Assembly: GCF_900110755.1 (NCBI RefSeq)
Contig: NZ_FOFF01000037.1
Span: 26,294-90,293 of the forward strand
Origin: Streptomyces sp. yr375
GTDB lineage: Bacteria > Actinomycetota > Actinomycetes > Streptomycetales > Streptomycetaceae
Direction of reading: 5' to 3'
Length of the DNA: 64,000 bases
Shown: piece after piece, positions 34,728-42,231 of the stretch
Layout: each line of letters begins with the position of its first letter
Numbering within the stretch: position 1 is the stretch's first letter
Made by a program: the position numbers and the translations under genes
Notes under the pieces: generated by a model
What the model saw: only the letters and a program-made list of their open reading frames with translations
Database searches by the model: none
Told to the model about the DNA's origin: nothing

Positions 34728-36176
34728 ATGCTCGGATCACAGAGATCCCGCCGCAAGCTCAGCACTCTCCTGGCCGGCCTCGGGCTGCTCGCCACCGGAG
34801 CCGCCCTACAGGTCAGCACCAGCGCCACGCCCGCCCACGCGGCCACCCCCCACCGCGTCCTGTTCGACAACGCCCACGCCGAGACGGCCGGCAACGCCGA
34901 CTGGATCGTCTCCACCAGCCAGCCCGACCCGCTCGGCCAGGACTCCTCCCCGTCCGCCGAGTCGGACTGGACCGGCGCGCTGTCCTCCTGGGGCGTCGCC
35001 CTCCAGAAGACGGGCGACTACAGCCTCAAGACGCTCCCGTCGGGCTCCAGCCTCGGCTACGGCGGCTCGTCGGCCACCGACCTGTCGAACTTCGACACCC
35101 TGGTCCTGCCGGAGCCCAACACGCTGTTCACCACCGCCGAGAAGACGGCGATCATGAACTTCGTGAAGAACGGCGGCGGTCTGTTCATGATCTCCGACCA
35201 CACGGGCGCCGACCGCAACAACGACGGCGAGGACGCGGTCGAGATCCTCAACGACCTGATGACGAACAACAGCGTCGACTCCACCGACCCGTTCGGCTTC
35301 TCCATCGACTCCCTCTCCATCAGCTCCGGCTACCCGGCCGCGATCAGCGACAGCGCCGACCCCGTCCTGCACGGCTCCTTCGGCACCGTCACCAAGAGCC
35401 TGATCGCCTCCGGCACCACGGCCACCCTCAAGCCGGCCGACAACTCCTCCGTCAAGGGCCTGCTGTACCGCAGCGGTTACTCCGGGAACACCGGCGCCTT
35501 CTTCGCCACCAGCACCTTCGGCAGCGGCCGGGTCGCCTTCTGGGGCGACAGCTCGCCCATCGACGACGGCACCGGCCAGTCCGGCAACACCCTCTACGAC
35601 GGCTGGAACGACACCGGCGCCACCAACGCCGCCCTCGCCCTCAACGCCACCGAATGGCTGTCGGGCGCGAGCGGCAGCGGCGGCGGTGACGACGGCGGCA
35701 CCGACTGCGCCGACACCCAACTGCTCGGCAACGCCGGCTTCGAGTCCGGCGCCACGACCTGGAGCGCCACCAGCGGCGTCATCACCAACTCCACCGGCGA
35801 GTCCGCCCGTTCGGGCTCCTACTACGCCCTGCTCGGCGGCAACGGCACCGCCGGCACCGAGACCCTCTCCCAGTCGGTGACCATCCCGTCCGGCTGCTCG
35901 GCGACCCTCGCTCTCTACCTCCACATCGACACCGCGGAGACCACCACCAGCACGGCCTACGACACCCTGGGGGTGCAGGTGCTCAACAGCTCGGGCACGG
36001 TCCTGGGCACCCTGGCCACGTACTCGAACCTCGACGCCGCCTCCGGCTACACCCAGCGCACCTTCAGCCTCGGCGGCTACGCCGGTCAGACCGTCACGCT
36101 CAAGTTCACCGGCACGGAGGGCTCCAAGCTCCAGACGTCGTTCGTCATCGACGACACCGCGCTCAACGTCACCTGA
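34728..36176 (+). CDS. Secreted two-domain protein (GATase-like/ThuA-like domain plus jelly-roll module)
   Basis: 482 aa. The signal peptide (RRKLSTLLAGLGLLATGAAL) cleaves near ATPAHA-A. The mature N-terminal domain (about 45-315) has an alternating strand-helix pattern with FDTLVLPEPNTLFT, NFVKNGGGLFMISDHTGADR and VAFWGDSSPIDDG, resembling class-I-glutamine-amidotransferase-like domains of extracellular proteins. A SGGGDDGG linker leads to a C-terminal beta-sandwich module (about 330-482, starting NAGFESGATTW and ending QTSFVIDDTALNVT), of the kind that binds carbohydrate. No catalytic triad is obvious. CGGAGGT precedes ATG 34728. It is monocistronic, with two hairpins behind it. Function unknown. 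Confidence 0.8.
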   Translation: MLGSQRSRRKLSTLLAGLGLLATGAALQVSTSATPAHAATPHRVLFDNAHAETAGNADWIVSTSQPDPLGQDSSPSAESDWTGALSSWGVALQKTGDYSLKTLPSGSSLGYGGSSATDLSNFDTLVLPEPNTLFTTAEKTAIMNFVKNGGGLFMISDHTGADRNNDGEDAVEILNDLMTNNSVDSTDPFGFSIDSLSISSGYPAAISDSADPVLHGSFGTVTKSLIASGTTATLKPADNSSVKGLLYRSGYSGNTGAFFATSTFGSGRVAFWGDSSPIDDGTGQSGNTLYDGWNDTGATNAALALNATEWLSGASGSGGGDDGGTDCADTQLLGNAGFESGATTWSATSGVITNSTGESARSGSYYALLGGNGTAGTETLSQSVTIPSGCSATLALYLHIDTAETTTSTAYDTLGVQVLNSSGTVLGTLATYSNLDAASGYTQRTFSLGGYAGQTVTLKFTGTEGSKLQTSFVIDDTALNVT

Positions 36177-36190
36177 CGTCAGGCGGTGCC

Positions 36191-36215
36191 CCGGCACGGC
36201 ACCTGACCGTGCCGG
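36191..36215 (+). terminator. Hairpin after the secreted-protein gene
   Basis: CCGGCACGG (36191-36199) and CCGTGCCGG (36207-36215) form a perfect 9-bp stem with a 7-nt loop, 14 nt after the stop codon. Confidence 0.65.
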
Positions 36216-36240
36216 AGGCCGCCCACCTGGGCGCGACAGT

Positions 36241-36280
36241 GCGGCGGGGCCGCTCCGCGTCCGCGGACCGGCCCCGCCGC
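36241..36280. terminator. Second, larger hairpin between convergent genes
   Basis: GCGGCGGGGCCG (36241-36252) pairs perfectly with CGGCCCCGCCGC (36269-36280), a 12-bp stem with a 16-nt loop. It lies between the plus-strand secreted-protein gene and the minus-strand SPW gene and may serve both directions. Confidence 0.65.
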
Positions 36281-36344
36281 CTTCCTGTTCCTCGTGACTG
36301 GTGGCTGGTGCCTGTCTCCGGCCTCTGGCCGCCGACTCCTTGTT

Positions 36345-36785
36345 CTACGGCTTCGGGACGCTTCTCGCCGCCGTGAAGGCGCACATCGCCCCCAGGATCA
36401 CTGCCAGAGCGCCGATGATGATGTTGTTGACGGCGACACCGGCGTCCGGGCTGTCGCCGACGACCCACGGCGCGATGATCATCCATACGCCCAGCGCGCA
36501 CATGGCCCAGCTCAGGCCGTACATGCGGGCGGGGGCCGCCGTGAACCCGAGGGCCAGCAGACCGATCGCGATGCCGACGATCAGGTTGTGGGTCACCAGT
36601 GCCGGCTGGCTGACGGTGTAGTGGAGTATCCACGGGGACACGGCGCAGTACAGACCGAGCAGGAACACCGGTCCGTCCACGAGCGCCACATCACGACCGC
36701 CGAGCATCCGGTCGTAGCGGACCCGCATCTCGGATACGTCGGGGTGGGTCGATATGTCACTTCTGCCGGGCGAGACGTTGGCCAT
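36345..36785 (-). CDS. SPW-repeat membrane protein
   Basis: 146 aa. It has four hydrophobic segments after a cytoplasmic N-terminus of about 38 residues, with two copies of the SPW-type motif (AVSPWIL about 48-54 and IIAPWVVG about 103-110). The family is common in actinobacteria and its function is unknown. ATG at 36785 follows AAAGGAG. It is convergent with the secreted-protein gene. The 111 nt behind the next gene's stop contain a comparatively A+T-rich patch (36855-36890). Confidence 0.85.
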   Translation of the reverse strand: MANVSPGRSDISTHPDVSEMRVRYDRMLGGRDVALVDGPVFLLGLYCAVSPWILHYTVSQPALVTHNLIVGIAIGLLALGFTAAPARMYGLSWAMCALGVWMIIAPWVVGDSPDAGVAVNNIIIGALAVILGAMCAFTAARSVPKP

Positions 36786-36896
36786 GACTCGTCTCCTTTG
36801 ACTTGCAGGCCTGACCGCGTCGGGTGCGGTGTGCGGTGAGCGCCGCGCACCTTCATTCTGCCCTTATTCGCCCTTTATGTGTAGTGGTGGGAGCCG

Positions 36897-37592
36897 TTAT
36901 CCGAGCTTCTTGAGCAGTTCGACGGCGAGCGGGGCGGAGGAGGCGGGGTTCTGGCCGGTGACCAGGTTGCGGTCCACGACCACCTTCGGTGCCCACGGCT
37001 CGCCGACCTGGACGTCGACGCCCGCCTCGGTCAGCCGGTCGTGCAGCAGCCACTTCGCCTTCTCGCCGAAACCGGCCTGGATCTCCTCGGCGTTGGTGAA
37101 GGCGGCGACCTGGTAGCCCGCGAAGGCGTTGGAGCCGTCCTCCTTCACGGCGGCCAGGAGCGCGGCCGGCGCGTGGCAGACGACTCCCAGCGGCCGGCCC
37201 GAGCCCAGGGCGTCGATCAGGAGCCGGCCGGAGACGGCGTCCACGGCCAGGTCCTCCATCGGGCCGTGCCCGCCGGGGTAGAAGACGGCCGCGTAGTCGT
37301 CGAGGTCCACGTCCTCCAGGCGGATCGGCCGCTCCAGCTCGGTCATGTCGGCGAGCGTGGCGGCGATCCGGTCGGCGCCCTCCTGCCCGCCGTTGACCTC
37401 GGCGGCGAGGCTGCCCTTGTCCACCGTGGGGACCACGCCGCCGGGCGTGGCGACGACGACCTCGTGACCGGCCGCCCGGAACGCCTCGTACGGTGCGGCG
37501 GCCTCCTCGGCCCAGAAGCCGGTGGGGTGCTTGGTGCCGTCGGCGAGCGTCCAGTGGTCGACGCCGGTCATCACGAAGAGGATCTTGGCCAT
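36897..37592 (-). CDS. DJ-1/PfpI-family protein (Hsp31-like type 1 glutamine amidotransferase fold)
   Basis: 231 aa. The nucleophile-elbow Cys is at 139 in VVCHAPAAL, the acidic residue lies in DWWAEEA-type N-terminal context (GFWAEEAAAPYEAFRAAGHEV) and GGHGPMEDLA precedes the elbow. This arrangement fits the Hsp31/YajL-like class with holdase, glyoxalase III or deglycase activities. ATG at 37592 follows GGGAG; the longer open frame upstream lacks coding features. The stop is TAA, rare in this genome. Monocistronic. Confidence 0.88.
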   Translation of the reverse strand: MAKILFVMTGVDHWTLADGTKHPTGFWAEEAAAPYEAFRAAGHEVVVATPGGVVPTVDKGSLAAEVNGGQEGADRIAATLADMTELERPIRLEDVDLDDYAAVFYPGGHGPMEDLAVDAVSGRLLIDALGSGRPLGVVCHAPAALLAAVKEDGSNAFAGYQVAAFTNAEEIQAGFGEKAKWLLHDRLTEAGVDVQVGEPWAPKVVVDRNLVTGQNPASSAPLAVELLKKLG

Positions 37593-37764
37593 GGTGGTGC
37601 TCCCGGTGCGTTGTGTGAGGGGGGGTTGGGTGAGGGGTTCTGTGCGCCTGCTGCGCAGGGGTGTTGCGGGCGGTGCGCCCCCGACCGGACATGATCGCAT
37701 CGATCGCGGGCAGGCGCATCTCTGACGGCAGTTGTCCGCTACCCGGCTGGAGGTGCCTGCCGCG

Positions 37765-37935
37765 ATGCGTGCGAAGGTGTTGGAGCGGTTCTCTGCGGGA
37801 GGTCCGCGTGGATCGTGGCCGGCGGAGGAGTACGCGGCGCGCCGCAGGGCGGAGGGACAGCCCGCGACCGTGGTCATGGACCTGAAGTCGGACGCGTTCC
37901 TCGTCGTGGTCCCGGCATCGCCCGACGAGGACTGA
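37765..37935 (+). CDS. Small hypothetical protein
   Basis: 56 aa if translation begins at ATG 37765, which follows GGAGG by 11 nt. A TTG at 37732 would give 67 aa. Third-position G/C bias is strong, so it is probably coding. The peptide is basic in the middle (YAARRRAEG) with a hydrophobic strand near the end (DAFLVVVPA). No family is recognised. Confidence 0.5.
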   Translation: MRAKVLERFSAGGPRGSWPAEEYAARRRAEGQPATVVMDLKSDAFLVVVPASPDED

Positions 37936-38055
37936 CTCGGCCGAGGGTCGAGCGTGATGGGTTATTCGACGGCTATTCGACGGCCGTTCAAGGGTTTCCC
38001 GGTCTCGCCTTCGTGGAATTCCATGGTCCGCGATACGAGACCGGTCGGGTTTTCC

Positions 38056-38085
38056 TTGACTGCCGTCGTCGGCGACTGCCACGAT
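38056..38085 (+). promoter_or_regulatory. Promoter of the sulfonate operon, probably giving a leaderless leader peptide
   Basis: TTGACT (38056-38061) and CACGAT (38080-38085) are spaced by 18 nt and fit the housekeeping sigma consensus of Streptomyces. The ATG of the leader peptide begins 8 nt after the -10 box, exactly where transcription would start, and there is no ribosome site, so the leader ORF is probably leaderless. Confidence 0.55.
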
Positions 38086-38092
38086 CGACGGC

Positions 38093-38176
38093 ATGAAGAT
38101 GCGACTGGACCTCACGCGGCGACGCCATGTCGACCTCGCGCGCGTTTCCAGCGCCTCCTGTTGCGCCGCGGCCTGA
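38093..38176 (+). CDS. Cysteine-containing leader peptide (actinobacterial attenuation leader)
   Basis: 27 aa: an N-terminal start with a second Met at 3, then RRRHVDLARVSS (9-20) and adjacent Cys codons TGT-TGC (23-24) three codons before the stop. The R-R-H-V/I-D-L-x-R-V core followed by Cys is the signature of the short leader ORFs placed before sulfur-assimilation genes in Streptomyces. In mycobacteria, polycysteine leaders of similar position are reported to attenuate downstream genes according to charged tRNA-Cys supply. Here it lies 277 nt before ssuE with several stem-loops between. Reading: low cysteine stalls ribosomes at the Cys pair and opens expression of the operon (inference). 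Confidence 0.82.
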   Translation: MKMRLDLTRRRHVDLARVSSASCCAAA

Positions 38177-38235
38177 TCTCCGTCATCCCTCTCCTGTGAT
38201 CCGCCGCGTTCTCTCGTTCACTCCCCGCGCCTCCT

Positions 38236-38305
38236 GAATTCCGCACCGCCTTTTTGTGTGCGTGGAATTCGGCGTGCCCGAAAACTCCGCAACAGGAGTT
38301 CCGGG
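38236..38305 (+). promoter_or_regulatory. Stem-loops in the ssuE leader RNA
   Basis: Two consecutive hairpins: GAATTCC...GGAATTC (38236-38242/38264-38270, extended by GCAC/GTGC with a 2-nt bulge) and CCCG-AA-AACTCC / GGAGTT-C-CGGG (38277-38305, loop GCAACA). They lie between the leader peptide and ssuE and are candidates for the switching part of an attenuator. Confidence 0.45.
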
Positions 38306-38401
38306 TGTCCGCCGTGCCCGTGAGATTCGCCTCCTGGGTCCCCGATGTCGTCGTCGAGGGCGAACTGCCCCGACCCGCCTGGTATTTCCGACCGCTCCCT
38401 G

Positions 38402-38433
38402 CCGGGGCGCCCTTTCCTCCGAGGGCGTCCCGG
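38402..38433 (+). promoter_or_regulatory. Hairpin just before the ssuE ribosome site (candidate attenuator)
   Basis: CCGGGGCGCCCT (38402-38413) pairs with AGGGCGTCCCGG (38422-38433) with one G-U pair and an 8-nt loop. The AGAGGA ribosome site and ATG of ssuE follow within 21 nt. There is no T-run, so a translation-level or Rho-linked mechanism is more likely than classic termination. Confidence 0.5.
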
Positions 38434-38453
38434 GCTCCTTCGAAAGAGGACCC

Positions 38454-39008
38454 ATGGCCACCGTCCTGTCCGTCTCAGGCAGCCCCTCCGACTCCTCCCG
38501 CACCGGCCGCCTGCTGCGCCACCTCGACCAGCGGCTCGCCGCGCAGGGGCACGAGGTGATCCCGCTCGACGTCCGTACGATCCCGGCCGAGGCCCTGCTC
38601 GGCGCGGACTTCCGGCACCCGGCGATCGTCGAGGCGACCGAACTGTTCGCGCGCGCCGACGGCGTCATCGTCGCCACCCCCGTCTACAAGGCGTCCTACT
38701 CCGGGGTCCTCAAGGCGCTCCTCGACCTGCTCCCGCAGTACGCGCTGGCCGGGAAGACGGTCCTGCGGCTGGCCACCGGCGGCTCCACCGCCCATGTCCT
38801 GGCCATCGACTACGCCCTGCGTCCCGTGCTCAACTCCATGGGCGCGGCCCACATCGTGCAGGGCTGGTTCACCCTCGACAAGGACATCACCGCCCACGAG
38901 GACGGCTCCGTCACGGTCGCCCCGGCCGCCGTCGACGCGCTCGGCCAGGTCGTCGACCAGTTCTCGGCCGCGCTCGGACGCACGCCCTACCTGGCCGTGG
39001 CGAGCTGA
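38454..39008 (+). CDS. ssuE: NADPH-dependent FMN reductase of sulfonate monooxygenase
   Basis: 184 aa, flavodoxin-like fold. The phosphate-binding loop is SGSPSDSSRTG (8-18), followed by ATPVYKASYSGVLKALLD (about 74-91) characteristic of SsuE/MsuE. It reduces FMN with NAD(P)H and hands FMNH2 to the monooxygenase SsuD, so that sulfite can be released from alkanesulfonates. ATG 38454 follows AGAGGA. First structural gene of the operon behind the Cys leader peptide; the broken sfnB-like gene starts 5 nt after its stop. An in-frame extension upstream to 38256 is rejected because it would run through the leader hairpins. Confidence 0.92.
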   Translation: MATVLSVSGSPSDSSRTGRLLRHLDQRLAAQGHEVIPLDVRTIPAEALLGADFRHPAIVEATELFARADGVIVATPVYKASYSGVLKALLDLLPQYALAGKTVLRLATGGSTAHVLAIDYALRPVLNSMGAAHIVQGWFTLDKDITAHEDGSVTVAPAAVDALGQVVDQFSAALGRTPYLAVAS

Positions 39009-39013
39009 GCGAG

Positions 39014-40221
39014 GTGACCGACCCCGACACGTCCCCGGTGGCCGCGCACGTCATCGCCGACGCCGCCGAGGCGCTCGCCGTGGCCGCCGCCCTGGCCGCC
39101 GAGTTCCGTACGGGAGCCGCCGCGCGGGACGCCGAACGTCGGCTGTCCCGCGAAGAGTTGGACCGGCTGTCCGGCTCCGGACTGCTCGCCGTCACCGTCC
39201 CCGCCGACCACGGCGGCGCGGACGTCGACGCGCAGACCCTCGCGGAGATCTTCCGCCTGCTCGCCACCGCCGACGCCAGCCTCGCGCAGATCCCGCAGAG
39301 CCACTTCGCCTACGTAAACGTGATCCGCCGTCAGGGGACCTCGGAACAGCGGAAGTTCTTCTTCGCCGAACTGCTCGCAGGGCGGCGCTTCGGCAACGCC
39401 AGTCGGAGGCGGGCACGAAACACGTGCAGGACATCAGGACGCGCCTGGAGCCGCAGCCCGACGGCTCGTACGTGCTCAACGGGGTCAAGCACTACTGCAC
39501 CGGAGCCCTCTTCGCCGACTGGATCCCCGTACTGGCCCGCGCCGAGGACGGCCAACTCCACGTCGCCTACGTGCCGTCCGACGCCCCAGGCCTCACCGTG
39601 ATCGACGACTGGGACGGGCTCGGCCAGCGGACGACGGCCAGCGGCACCGTCCGGCTCGACGGCGTCCCGGTGCCGGGCGACCGCGTCCTGCCGCACCACC
39701 TCACCTTCAAGGGGCCCCAACTCCACGGTGCCGTGGCCCAGTTGCTGCATGCCGCCATCGACGCGGGCATCGCGGCGGGCGCCCTCGCCGAGGCGGCCCT
39801 GTTCGTGCGGACGAAGAGCAGGCCGTGGTTCGAGAGCAACGTGTAGACGGCCGCCGAGGACCCGCTGCTGATCCAGCGGTTCGGTGAACTCGCCCTCCAG
39901 GTAAGGGCGTCGGCGGCGCTGCTGCGCGAGGCCGCCCGGGCGGTGAACGCGGCGCACGCCGACCTCACCGACGACACGGCGGCCGAGGCGTCCATCGCGG
40001 TCGCCGCCGTGAAGGTGACGGCGGCGCAGGCGGCGGTGGAAATGGCGAGCGCCCTGTTCGAGGTGTCCGGCACCCGGTCCGCGCTCAACTCGCTCAATCT
40101 GCACCGGCATTGGCGCGACGCCCGCACACACACCCTGCACGACCCCACCCGCTGGAAGATCCGGCACATCGGCCGGTATGTCCTCAACGGCACGCATTCG
40201 CCCCGCCACGGCCTGCTCTAG
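39014..40221 (+). pseudogene. sfnB: SfnB-family acyl-CoA dehydrogenase-like monooxygenase, frameshifted and interrupted
   Basis: Reads as an approximately 400-aa SfnB-type flavoprotein in three pieces. From GTG 39014 to about 39400 it is normal (LSREELDRLSGSGLLAVTVP, FFAELLAGRRFGNA). A base is then missing after GGCAACGCC: the expected Q-S-E-A-G-T-K-H continues only in the +1-shifted frame from 39401. That frame runs (VLNGVKHYCTGALFADW, VPGDRVLPHHLTFKGPQ) to an in-frame TAG at 39844 after WFESNV. It resumes unchanged (AAEDPLLIQRFGELALQVRA) to the natural stop at 40221. A single C deletion and a likely GAG-to-TAG change explain both. SfnB works in sulfone/sulfonate desulfurisation with ssuE/ssuD-like partners. 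No functional protein is expected unless the lesions are sequencing errors. Confidence 0.85.
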
Positions 40222-40273
40222 CCAGTGCTTTCGAAGGCCCCTCGACTCGACGCCCCCTCGATCGGAGACCCGC

Positions 40274-41416
40274 ATGTCCCTCACCTTCCACTGGTTCCTC
40301 CCCACCAACGGGGACAGCCGCCATGTCGTCGGCGGCGGTCATGGCACCCCCGCCACCGCCTCCGGACGGGACCGGCCGCCGACGGTCGCCTACCTCAGCC
40401 AGATCGCCCGCGCCGCGGAGGACCTCGGCTTCGTGGGCGCGCTCACCCCGACCGGGGCCTGGTGCGAGGACGCCTGGCTGACCACCGCCATGGTCAGCCA
40501 GCACACCGAGCACCTGAAGTTCCTCGTCGCGTTCCGGCCCGGCTCCGTCTCACCGACGCTCGCCGCGCAGATGGCGTCCACCTTCCAGCGGCAGACCGGC
40601 GGACGGCTCCTGCTGAACGTGGTCACCGGCGGCGAGAGCCACGAGCAGCGGGCCTACGGCGACTTCCTGGACAAGGACGACCGTTATCGCCGTACGGGCG
40701 AATTCCTGGAGATCGTGCGGGAGTTGTGGGAGGGCAAGACCGTCGACCTGAAGGGCGAGCATCTGCGGGTCGAGGACGCGAAGCTGGCCCGGGTGCCGCA
40801 TCCGGTGCCCGAGGTGTACTTCGGGGGGTCCTCGCCCATCGCCGGTGAGATCGCCGCGCAGCACGTCGACGTCTACCTCACCTGGGGCGAGCCGCCGGCG
40901 CAGGTCGCCGAGAAGATCGCCTGGGTGCGGGGGCTCGCGGCGAAGCAGGGGCGGACCCTGCGGTTCGGGATCCGGCTGCACGTCATCACCCGGGACAGCT
41001 CGGAAGAGGCCTGGGCGGAGGCCGATCGGCTGCTCTCCGGGTTCGACGCGGAGACCGTGAGGTCCGTCCAGGCGGGGCTGGCGCGCAGTGAGTCCGAGGG
41101 GCAGCGGCGGATGCTCGCGCTGCACGGCGGGGGCCGGGACGGGCTGGAGATCCATCCCAACCTGTGGGCCGGGATCGGGCTGGTGCGCGGGGGTGCGGGG
41201 ACCGCGCTGGTCGGCAGCCACGCGGAGGTCGCCGAGCGGATCAAGGAGTATGCGGCGCTGGGGATCGAGGAGTTCGTCCTGTCCGGGTATCCGCATCTCG
41301 AGGAGGCGTACTGGTTCGGCGAGGGCGTGTTGCCGCGACTGGCCGAACAAGGCTTGTGGCGGCACCCTTTCCGCACCGATGCGGCTTCCTCGCCGCAGGT
41401 GCCGTTCACGAGTTGA
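40274..41416 (+). CDS. ssuD: FMNH2-dependent alkanesulfonate monooxygenase (LLM class)
   Basis: 380 aa, the SsuD length. Typical features are FHWFLPTNGDSRHV near the N-terminus, HLKFLVAFRPGSVSPTLAAQ, the LLLNVVTGGE strand, VYFGGSSP and YLTWGEPPAQV. It cleaves C-S bonds of alkanesulfonates using FMNH2 from SsuE and O2, giving an aldehyde and sulfite. ATG 40274 follows GGAGACC. Third member of the leader-controlled operon and intact, so SsuE-SsuD should function without SfnB. No sulfonate ABC transporter is in the window. Frame and codon use are regular throughout. Confidence 0.92.
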   Translation: MSLTFHWFLPTNGDSRHVVGGGHGTPATASGRDRPPTVAYLSQIARAAEDLGFVGALTPTGAWCEDAWLTTAMVSQHTEHLKFLVAFRPGSVSPTLAAQMASTFQRQTGGRLLLNVVTGGESHEQRAYGDFLDKDDRYRRTGEFLEIVRELWEGKTVDLKGEHLRVEDAKLARVPHPVPEVYFGGSSPIAGEIAAQHVDVYLTWGEPPAQVAEKIAWVRGLAAKQGRTLRFGIRLHVITRDSSEEAWAEADRLLSGFDAETVRSVQAGLARSESEGQRRMLALHGGGRDGLEIHPNLWAGIGLVRGGAGTALVGSHAEVAERIKEYAALGIEEFVLSGYPHLEEAYWFGEGVLPRLAEQGLWRHPFRTDAASSPQVPFTS

Positions 41417-41482
41417 GTGTGCAGAGATCAGGGTCGGCGGCGGAAACGTAGGAGTCCTGGGCCACTGGACGACACCGGCCGG

Positions 41483-41528
41483 GGCCGGCGACGGGATTCG
41501 AACCCGCGTCACCCGCTTGATAGGCGAA
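41483..41528 (-). other. tRNA 3'-half fragment (anticodon arm, T-arm, acceptor strand)
   Basis: Read on the minus strand: an anticodon-like arm TTCGC-CTATCAA-GCGGG (41512-41528), a 4-nt variable loop TGAC, a T-arm GCGGG-TTCGAAT-CCCGT with perfect stem and consensus loop (41491-41507), and CGCCGGC plus C as acceptor 3' strand. The upstream sequence does not supply a matching acceptor 5' strand or a proper D-arm, so it is not a whole tRNA gene. This structure is typical of an attachment-site remnant of an integrative element or of a decayed tRNA. Codon-like readings across it (GDGIRTRV-type) are the usual artefact of tRNA DNA. Confidence 0.5.
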
Positions 41529-41597
41529 GTATCCGCAGCCTGCGCACCTGCACGACGGAGACATTAGCGGACCGGGCCGGTGTCGGGCATCCGGGTT

Positions 41598-42134
41598 TCA
41601 CCGGTCGGCGGTGGCCCGTGGGTCGACCTCGCAGTGATCGATCTCGGCCACGCGCCCCGTACTGGCGACGGGCACCCGGACGGTTGCCTTGTCCTGCGCG
41701 GACACCGACACCTGATCGGCGGTGTCGATGATGGTGGAGCCGTGTTCGTCCTTGAAGCTGATCTTCACGGTGAAGAGGCCGTCGCGGCCGTTGGGATTCC
41801 TCACCTCGACGGTCGCGTACGGGTCGTCCGTGCTCGCGCACCGCACGAGTACGGCGGTGCCGTCCTTCATGGGCGGGGCGGTGTCGCCGGAGGGGGACGC
41901 CGTGGGGGTGGAAGGGGTGGAAGTGCGGGTGGGCTGCGAACGGTACGTACCGCTACTGCTCGGCGTCGACGAACTGTCGTGGTCCTGGCTGGAGTTGCTA
42001 CAACCGCCCGCGCCCCCGCCCGGGCTGTCCTGGCTGTCGCTCCCCTGACCGTGGCTCGTCGAGAACCCGGTCAAGGCCAGCACGACCATCGCCGAAACCG
42101 CTGTGAATCTGAGCCTGCGCCCCCGCGTGTACAT
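41598..42134 (-). CDS. Secreted or membrane-anchored hypothetical protein with Ser/Thr-rich linker
   Basis: 178 aa. It has a basic start and hydrophobic stretch (LRFTAVSAMVVLALTGF, 8-24; signal peptide or anchor), then a low-complexity region rich in Ser, Thr, Pro and Gly (about 30-88). The C-terminal domain of about 90 residues (VLVRCASTDDPYATVEVRNP ... VAEIDHCEVD) has two Cys that could form a disulfide and looks like a small beta-sandwich. ATG 42134 follows AGGGTGG. The tRNA fragment lies just behind it. Function unknown. Confidence 0.75.
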   Translation of the reverse strand: MYTRGRRLRFTAVSAMVVLALTGFSTSHGQGSDSQDSPGGGAGGCSNSSQDHDSSSTPSSSGTYRSQPTRTSTPSTPTASPSGDTAPPMKDGTAVLVRCASTDDPYATVEVRNPNGRDGLFTVKISFKDEHGSTIIDTADQVSVSAQDKATVRVPVASTGRVAEIDHCEVDPRATADR

Positions 42135-42231
42135 GCCGCCACCCTACTCACGGCCGGCAGGGGTCGCTTTTTCGACAGCATGCGGATCCGCACCGGAATT
42201 GAGCATCAGCGCCCCCTGCTATGGTGCGCCG

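Noticed and set aside
38256..38453. In-frame upstream extension of ssuE
   Set aside because: Runs through the leader hairpins and has no ribosome site; SsuE homology begins at 38454 with AGAGGA upstream.
41417..41731. Open frames reading RRDSNPRHPLDRR and GDGIRTRV across 41.5 kb
   Set aside because: These are the familiar artefact of translating tRNA-derived DNA; the segment is better explained as a tRNA fragment.
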